A DNA stretch of 11,770 bases from Flavobacteriales bacterium UBA7430. Its GTDB lineage: Bacteria > Bacteroidota > Bacteroidia > Flavobacteriales > UBA7430. The DNA lies in contig DLQO01000056.1 of assembly GCA_002478765.1 (NCBI GenBank), positions 1 to 11,770 of the forward strand, in the 5' to 3' direction. Under the pieces are notes generated by a model that saw only the letters and a program-made list of their open reading frames with translations, made no database searches and was not told the DNA's origin. Below are positions 7,831 to 11,770 of the stretch, piece by piece (position 1 is the stretch's first letter; the number at the start of each line of letters is the position of its first letter). Both the position numbers and the translations under genes were made by a program.

Positions 7831-7843
7831 AATAGATTCTATT
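7831..7843. repeat. 13-bp palindrome just upstream of the start at 7846
   Basis: The sequence AATAGA-T-TCTATT is a perfect 6+1+6 palindrome ending two bases before the ATG at 7846. It occupies the place of a ribosome binding site, and no Shine-Dalgarno sequence is seen. It could be an operator or a small hairpin affecting translation, but it is short and all but two of its bases are A or T. Confidence 0.3.
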
Positions 7844-7845
7844 CC

Positions 7846-8700
7846 ATGAAACTTTTCAACAACAAATTCATCTTATTTTTCAACTTAAATCTACTTTTCT
7901 TTACACCTATCTATTCCCAAGAAAGACGTAATCCAATTGTTGATCCGCTTAAATATATACCCACACTCACCTTTCAAGAAGGAGGATTCTTAAAGACCTC
8001 TGAAAAAAACTTCCCTATTTCAATAAATTTCAACACCCATCAGGATGCCAATGGAGATGGAAATTTGGATCCTGAAGACAATATAGAGAACATGATTCTG
8101 TATGCTATTGGAGAAGCTGTTAAAGGAAACGGAAGAACAGGTTTAAGTAATAGAGGTCCTAACAACCAGTCTCCAGCTGTTTATTTTAATTATGCCGAAA
8201 CATTTAGCCACAACGTATACCAATATTGGTATTACTACGGAGAAAATTCTCATTTAGAAAATCATGAACACGATTGGGAGTCTGTTTTTGTTTTTGAAAG
8301 AGATACACTTCCCGTCATGGTTCAAATGACCTCTTTTGGAAAATTAACCAATCTTCAATGGAATGCATTTCAAAAAGATGAAGAACATCTAGTTTTGGGT
8401 GTTCGACGAGGTGATCACTCTTTCACCACCTCCCCAAAAAATGGAGTTGTCATCAGGTACAACGGTGAGATTCATGCGCAACAAGGTGTTTTAAACGAAG
8501 GGCACGGCAAAATGATACCTTGGACGGTATATAGCTCTAAAGATTTCACAACAAACACCACTGTATTTGATGAAGGTAAGACCACAAAATTTTATTACGG
8601 TGATGTTGCTTATCCGAGAAGTGGTAAAGAGTTTGATTCGGAAAGAAAAGCCCCTTGGCGAAGAAGGCGTTGGAGAAGACCTAGAAAAAATGATGAATAA
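7846..8700 (+). CDS. Secreted HxHDWE-motif protein (NPP1/Vps62-like) with calcium-loop motif
   Basis: This 284-residue protein is the only rightward gene. It has a signal peptide (about 1-24, ending IYSQ) and is therefore exported. Residues 38-60 (YIPTLTF...NFPISI) resemble the start of Vps62-like domains. Residues 67-78 (DANGDGNLDPED) form a dockerin/EF-hand-type loop with acidic or Asn residues at loop positions 1, 3, 5, 9 and 12. Residues 125-151 read YQYWYYYGE...NHEHDWESVFVFE. This is close to the GHRHDWE heptapeptide of NPP1/Nep1-like proteins and the YW-FYP...GDWE motif of Vps62-like proteins. The C-terminus (271-281) is strongly basic, WRRRRWRRPRK. No membrane anchor, sorting domain or lipobox is seen. 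The role is unknown: a metal-binding secreted protein or a toxin-like relative is possible. Family assignment is by motif only and is tentative. Confidence 0.8.
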   Translation: MKLFNNKFILFFNLNLLFFTPIYSQERRNPIVDPLKYIPTLTFQEGGFLKTSEKNFPISINFNTHQDANGDGNLDPEDNIENMILYAIGEAVKGNGRTGLSNRGPNNQSPAVYFNYAETFSHNVYQYWYYYGENSHLENHEHDWESVFVFERDTLPVMVQMTSFGKLTNLQWNAFQKDEEHLVLGVRRGDHSFTTSPKNGVVIRYNGEIHAQQGVLNEGHGKMIPWTVYSSKDFTTNTTVFDEGKTTKFYYGDVAYPRSGKEFDSERKAPWRRRRWRRPRKNDE

Positions 8701-8703
8701 AAT

Positions 8704-8723
8704 TGCTCTCAAAGGGAGCATTT
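8704..8723. terminator. Hairpin terminator between convergent genes
   Basis: TGCTCTC (8704-8710) pairs with GGGAGCA (8714-8720), with one G-U pair and an AAA loop, four bases after the stop at 8700. Only TTT follows on the plus strand. On the minus strand the stem is followed by AATTTTATT, so it may stop transcription from both the secreted-protein gene and dapA. A second stem, CTCAGT (8725-8730) with ACTGAG (8746-8751), overlaps the dapA stop. Confidence 0.5.
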
Positions 8724-8742
8724 GCTCAGTAATAAATTGTGA

Positions 8743-9639
8743 TTAACTGAGTACCGACTGCTGATGGTACTCTAGCAAATCTTTCAACTTTTCATATCTA
8801 GGCCTAGAAATTTGCACCAGTGGCAAACGCAAATACTCTTCACAAATTCCCATAATTTTCAAACATGCTTTCACCCCTGAAGGGCTCCCTTCGGCGAATA
8901 AATGGTCGATGATTTCGAGTTGAGGATAATGCAAAGCTCTAGCCTTTTCGACCTGTCCTGAAACTCCAAAATTGACCATTTCGGAAAATTCTTTAGGACA
9001 AACCATTGCTTGAACTGAAATAACACCTTCTGCCCCCATAAGAAGCATTGGTAAGGTAAAGGCATCATCTCCTGAAAGAACTTTAAAATCGGCTGGTTTG
9101 TCTCTAAGAATATGCATGATTTGATCCATATCTCTAGATGCCTCTTTGATAGCAACAATGTGATCGAAATCTTTAGCGAGTCTTAGTGTCGTATCTGCTG
9201 ATATATTTACGGAAGTTCTACCGGGAACATTGTATAAAATAATGGCTATGGGACAAGCTTCGGCAATTGATTTGAAGTGAAGATAAATACCCTCTTGGCT
9301 AGGCTTGTTGTATGCAGGAGAAACAGACAGGACAGCACTAACACCGGTGAAGTCTGTTGACTTTATTTCCTCCACAACGGCTTTGGTATTGTTACCACCC
9401 AAACCAAGTACTAGAGGAACCCTTCCATTAATTTTCTTTTTCGTGAAAGCAACCACTTCCATCTTTTCCTGCTTGGATAAAACAGCGCTTTCTCCGGTTG
9501 TGCCCATAGAAACTAAAAAATCAGCACCTTCTCGGATTAAGTAATCAATCAAGTTTGATAGACCGTCATAATCGACTTCTCTATCCTCCTTGAAGGGAGT
9601 TATCAACGCAACTCCTGTTCTTCCTATATCTATTTTCAT
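8743..9639 (-). CDS. dapA: 4-Hydroxy-tetrahydrodipicolinate synthase
   Basis: This 298-residue protein is a full-length DapA. It condenses pyruvate with aspartate semialdehyde at the first committed step to diaminopimelate and lysine, in the cytoplasm. The TIM-barrel motifs are present. GTTGES at 46-51 holds the two threonines of the proton relay. Y110 (SPAYNKP), Y136 with R141 (YNVPGRTS) and the Schiff-base lysine K165 (AIKEAS) are also present. GVISVQAMVCPKEF at 205-218 has Met where many DapA proteins have Asn (SVxAN), a small oddity. The ATG at 9639 gives the standard short N-terminus before GVALITPF. A purine-rich AGAGGGA lies just one base before the ATG. The gene starts inside the end of the DUF6913-like gene, which suggests coupled translation. 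Confidence 0.97.
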   Translation of the reverse strand: MKIDIGRTGVALITPFKEDREVDYDGLSNLIDYLIREGADFLVSMGTTGESAVLSKQEKMEVVAFTKKKINGRVPLVLGLGGNNTKAVVEEIKSTDFTGVSAVLSVSPAYNKPSQEGIYLHFKSIAEACPIAIILYNVPGRTSVNISADTTLRLAKDFDHIVAIKEASRDMDQIMHILRDKPADFKVLSGDDAFTLPMLLMGAEGVISVQAMVCPKEFSEMVNFGVSGQVEKARALHYPQLEIIDHLFAEGSPSGVKACLKIMGICEEYLRLPLVQISRPRYEKLKDLLEYHQQSVLS

Positions 9640-10162
9640 GTCCCTCTGTAGGAATTAAACAATGTGTAACTTCTTTTATCAGAGAATCTAAACTCTGAAA
9701 ATCGCTCATCTTAATTTCGTGGTCAAATATACAGATATCTTTTCTAAATCTTCCTAATTTAAAGACTGCAGATGATGCCAATGTCAAATAAGTTAACGGA
9801 TAATGTGATTTTAAACTCAGATCAATAAGTACATCGTAATTCTCTTCAAGATAATTATCAATGATCATCCCCTTTGGTTTTCCATACCAATTCAGTTGCG
9901 CATTTGAAAAATAATCAAAATTTAAAGTGGAAAGATGTTCAAGGGATTTGTTCGGTTCATTTACGAAACCTAATGCATAAACATCATACTTAGCGTGCAC
10001 AAACATTCTTACAAGTGATTTCACAAGGCGAATAGAGGCGGGATCAGTAGCTTCGAACAAAACAGCAAGTCGTCTTGCACCTTTCAAGTCTATATCAGAT
10101 CTTTGAACGTGAAGGTTTTCCAACCTTTTAAGCACCCTATTAGAAAACCAACTCACTAACAT
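9581..10162 (-). CDS. DUF6913-like conserved hypothetical protein
   Basis: This 193-residue cytoplasmic protein has no signal peptide or transmembrane helix. It resembles the short Flavobacteriia proteins often encoded before dapA (DUF6913). Recognisable parts are RRLAVLFEATDPASIRLVKSLV (31-52), DVYALGFVNEP (60-70), NWYGKPKG (91-98), NYDVLIDLS (108-116) and LASSAVFKLGRF (128-139). An alternating beta/alpha pattern is suggested. The last 19 residues (175-193) are encoded in another frame of dapA. This basic tail looks unrelated to the rest, as if an ancestral stop near residue 172 had been lost. The start follows a very AT-rich leader (10163-10195). The function is unknown. The family assignment is from memory of sequence style and position and should be treated as probable. 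Confidence 0.82.
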   Translation of the reverse strand: MLVSWFSNRVLKRLENLHVQRSDIDLKGARRLAVLFEATDPASIRLVKSLVRMFVHAKYDVYALGFVNEPNKSLEHLSTLNFDYFSNAQLNWYGKPKGMIIDNYLEENYDVLIDLSLKSHYPLTYLTLASSAVFKLGRFRKDICIFDHEIKMSDFQSLDSLIKEVTHCLIPTEGHENRYRKNRSCVDNSLQGG

Positions 10163-10200
10163 ATCGAGTAATTATTATATAATATATATTTATTTCAAGG
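10163..10200 (-). promoter_or_regulatory. AT-rich leader, possible promoter of the DUF6913-dapA pair
   Basis: The 33 bases at 10163-10195 are almost all A/T, with only three G or C. A TTG at 10198-10196 on the minus strand could be a -33 element, but no clear TAnnTTTG follows. A promoter is expected here because the next gene upstream ends at 10328. The exact site cannot be named. Confidence 0.3.
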
Positions 10201-10267
10201 TAATTCTATTTCTAAAACTGGACTAATTAGAGGAGTAGGTGTGTGAAATCATTGGTTACAATTTACC

Positions 10268-10334
10268 TAACTGATTGGTATTGTAGACATTTCAGTATTA
10301 CATTTACAAATACCAGACCAAAAACCATCAGTTA
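10268..10334. repeat. Interrupted inverted repeat at the 3' end of the repeat protein gene
   Basis: TAACTGAT (10268-10275) pairs with ATCAGTTA (10327-10334), and the adjoining TGGTATT (10276-10282) pairs with AATACCA (10309-10315). This gives 15 paired bases with an 11-nt one-sided bulge and a 26-nt loop. It overlaps the TGA stop of the minus-strand gene at 10328. No T-run follows on either strand, so a standard intrinsic terminator is doubtful; it may be a 3'-end stabilising structure. The rest of the 165-bp gap shows no gene. Confidence 0.4.
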
Positions 10335-11770
10335 TGATATATTAATAAATTCCGGTGAATGGATAAATGAACACTTACGGGGTCATAATTTCCATCAAGC
10401 ATGTCCAACCTACCGACTGAAAAACTTAATTGTGTGTTTTCGGATAGCATATAATTTAGTGATAGATTAAGCTGTATTCCAACTCCCTTACCGACATCAA
10501 TGCCTCCACCTCCTGCTATGACGGTGTGAATAGGTATCTTAATCTTAAATTTCTTATCATCGAATATGATACTTGATATTCCAAAAACTCCTTCCGCATA
10601 AGCACCATAATCTCCCCCCATAGCCCATCGCGTTTCTCCAAGCAATTCAAAATGAGATCCGATAGGGTAAGACAATCCAAAATACATCAGTGTCATGTCA
10701 GTGTAAAGTAGTCCATTTTTATCAGTAGCATTTGGAGCTTTATGAAGGTTAAGACCCGTCCTCAAACCCAAGAATCTAGACCTTAGTTCGTCTAGTGGCC
10801 TACAAAATTGACCTTTTGCTCCTATTAAAAAAGAACTTTCGAAATCATACTTAAGTCCAATGTTTATATAATTTGCGGCAAATGAACCAGCGTGAGATGT
10901 GTTAAAACCTCTTGAAATACTCACAGCTTTTCTGGGAAACTTAAAATCTACTCCCGTCTCCAAAATATAAGCGAGCCCACCGGAAGTATTCATGCCTCCA
11001 CCCCCACAGCTCCCAATTAGGGTTTTAGCATTCCAAGTAACAGCATCTATACTGATTATTTTCATTGAAAATCCTGTGTAATAGGCCATAAAACCGTCAA
11101 TCTTTCTGGAAATTGCCCCTTGTAAGCGAATTAGACCTGCAAAGCGTTTGTTGTAATGAGCCGCATATTCAACACCTACAAGTTTAGCATGATAACGAGA
11201 GCGTATTGAAGCCGCGTCGTTTGCATCTAGTAGCATAAAGGTGTTTTGAATAGAAGCTGACTGCTTTGCCATTAATACATCAAGAGGGTATTGCTTGGTT
11301 GAAGGAGAAACTTTATATGAAAGTCCCCATTGAATCTGCTTGCCACCTATGGAACCGGTAGGGAAATTATAATTCGAATACCGCAGCAAAAAGTTGATGT
11401 TTGGGTTTAGAATGAATTTTATTCCACATCCATACCTGTAAGCTAAGCCAGAACCATCAGGAGCACCAGCGCCTCCTCCTCCTCCTATAAAAGTATTTAC
11501 ATTCAAGGCTATGGGCAGTATACTTAAATCGTAATCAAATTCCGTCGTTAGTCCAAAAACATACAAACCACCGAACTGTCCGAGAAGAGCTTCTTGTATT
11601 TCCAAGCCATATGAATACGTGTATTGGGTATGGTCGTGAGTCAGTAAAAACATTGAATTGCCCAGGACAAAGTCCTCATGGTTTTTCATATCAACACTCT
11701 CAAAGGTTCTTTGTAATTCAAAACCCACAGAATTTTGCCCCAAAGAATCATAAACCTTGAAAAAAAATAA
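10328..11770 (-). CDS. Gly-rich beta-repeat protein, 5' end beyond the window
   Basis: The minus-strand frame is open from 11770 to the TGA at 10330-10328, giving about 480 residues. The first possible start in the window is a TTG at 11743 that reads as an internal Leu in KVYDSLGQNS, so the true start lies upstream of the window. No known family is recognised. Counting from the TTG at 11743, three related units of about 160 residues are visible. Each contains hydrophobic alternating beta stretches, a Gly run (87-91, 247-250, 411-414) and then an aromatic beta strand (GLAYRYGCGIKF, GLAYILETGVDFKF, GVGIQLNLSLNYML). Strand-like endings such as IQWGLSYKV and INIGLKYDF suggest an outer-membrane beta-barrel or a secreted beta-repeat protein. 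No signal peptide can be seen because the N-terminus is missing. The function is unknown. Confidence 0.75.
   Translation of the reverse strand, partial: LFFFKVYDSLGQNSVGFELQRTFESVDMKNHEDFVLGNSMFLLTHDHTQYTYSYGLEIQEALLGQFGGLYVFGLTTEFDYDLSILPIALNVNTFIGGGGGAGAPDGSGLAYRYGCGIKFILNPNINFLLRYSNYNFPTGSIGGKQIQWGLSYKVSPSTKQYPLDVLMAKQSASIQNTFMLLDANDAASIRSRYHAKLVGVEYAAHYNKRFAGLIRLQGAISRKIDGFMAYYTGFSMKIISIDAVTWNAKTLIGSCGGGGMNTSGGLAYILETGVDFKFPRKAVSISRGFNTSHAGSFAANYINIGLKYDFESSFLIGAKGQFCRPLDELRSRFLGLRTGLNLHKAPNATDKNGLLYTDMTLMYFGLSYPIGSHFELLGETRWAMGGDYGAYAEGVFGISSIIFDDKKFKIKIPIHTVIAGGGGIDVGKGVGIQLNLSLNYMLSENTQLSFSVGRLDMLDGNYDPVSVHLSIHRNLLIYHN

Larger units (their letters stand above)
7694..7845. promoter_or_regulatory. 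Divergent promoter region between moxR and the secreted-protein gene
   Basis: This AT-rich 152-bp gap must hold the promoters of both the Bat operon (leftward) and the gene at 7846 (rightward). No complete Bacteroidota promoter (-33 TTTG/TTG with -7 TAnnTTTG at normal spacing) is visible for either direction. A near-match TATTTTAG lies at 7792-7799 on the plus strand without a clear -33. The gap contains a near-palindromic GC island (AACCCGGGGTT, 7751-7761), a tandem direct repeat at 7760-7781 and a palindrome at 7831-7843. These suggest regulator binding but do not prove it. Confidence 0.55.

Noticed and set aside
10243..10470. 75-codon plus-strand open frame in the gap beside the repeat-protein gene
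   Set aside because: It starts with a GTG, runs antisense into the end of the repeat protein gene, and has no ribosome site, signal or domain.

Overview
The window looks like part of a chromosome from a low-GC member of the Bacteroidota, most likely order Flavobacteriales. The evidence is the base composition, the signal peptides ending in short AQ/SQ sites, the complete Bacteroidota-type Bat (aerotolerance-like) operon, and a DUF6913-like gene upstream of dapA. No rRNA, tRNA, CRISPR array, insertion sequence or phage gene was seen.

Positions 1-7693, all minus strand, hold one compact gene string read from right to left: moxR, a DUF58 protein, a BatD-like membrane protein, batA, batB, batC, batD and the first 117 codons of batE, which runs off the left edge. 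Junctions run from an 8-bp overlap to a 9-bp gap, so this is almost certainly one operon. A MoxR AAA+ ATPase is expected to act on von Willebrand A (MIDAS) proteins: here the cytoplasmic DUF58 protein and the membrane-anchored pair BatA/BatB. BatC and BatE supply TPR domains, and BatD plus the BatD-like protein supply large extracytoplasmic beta domains. Three starts need care: batA begins at 4932 behind a strong AGGAGG, batB begins at the ATG of a TGATG overlap (3934), and the BatD-like gene can keep its signal peptide only by starting at TTG (5833).

Positions 7694-7845 form a divergent intergenic region with an 11-bp tandem direct repeat (10/11 identical), a near-palindromic GC island and a perfect 13-bp palindrome just before the rightward gene. 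That gene (7846-8700) encodes a secreted protein with a dockerin/EF-hand-like calcium loop, an NHEHDWE motif like those of NPP1/Nep1-like and Vps62-like proteins, and a cationic tail. It is the least conventional gene here. A hairpin terminator separates it from the convergent dapA.

Positions 8743-10162 (minus) hold a DUF6913-like gene and dapA (lysine/diaminopimelate pathway), overlapping by 59 bp. An AT-rich gap with a large interrupted inverted repeat follows. Positions 10328-11770 (minus) hold the 3' part of a Gly-rich, beta-rich protein with a threefold internal repeat of about 160 residues. Its reading frame stays open to the right edge, so the gene is incomplete.
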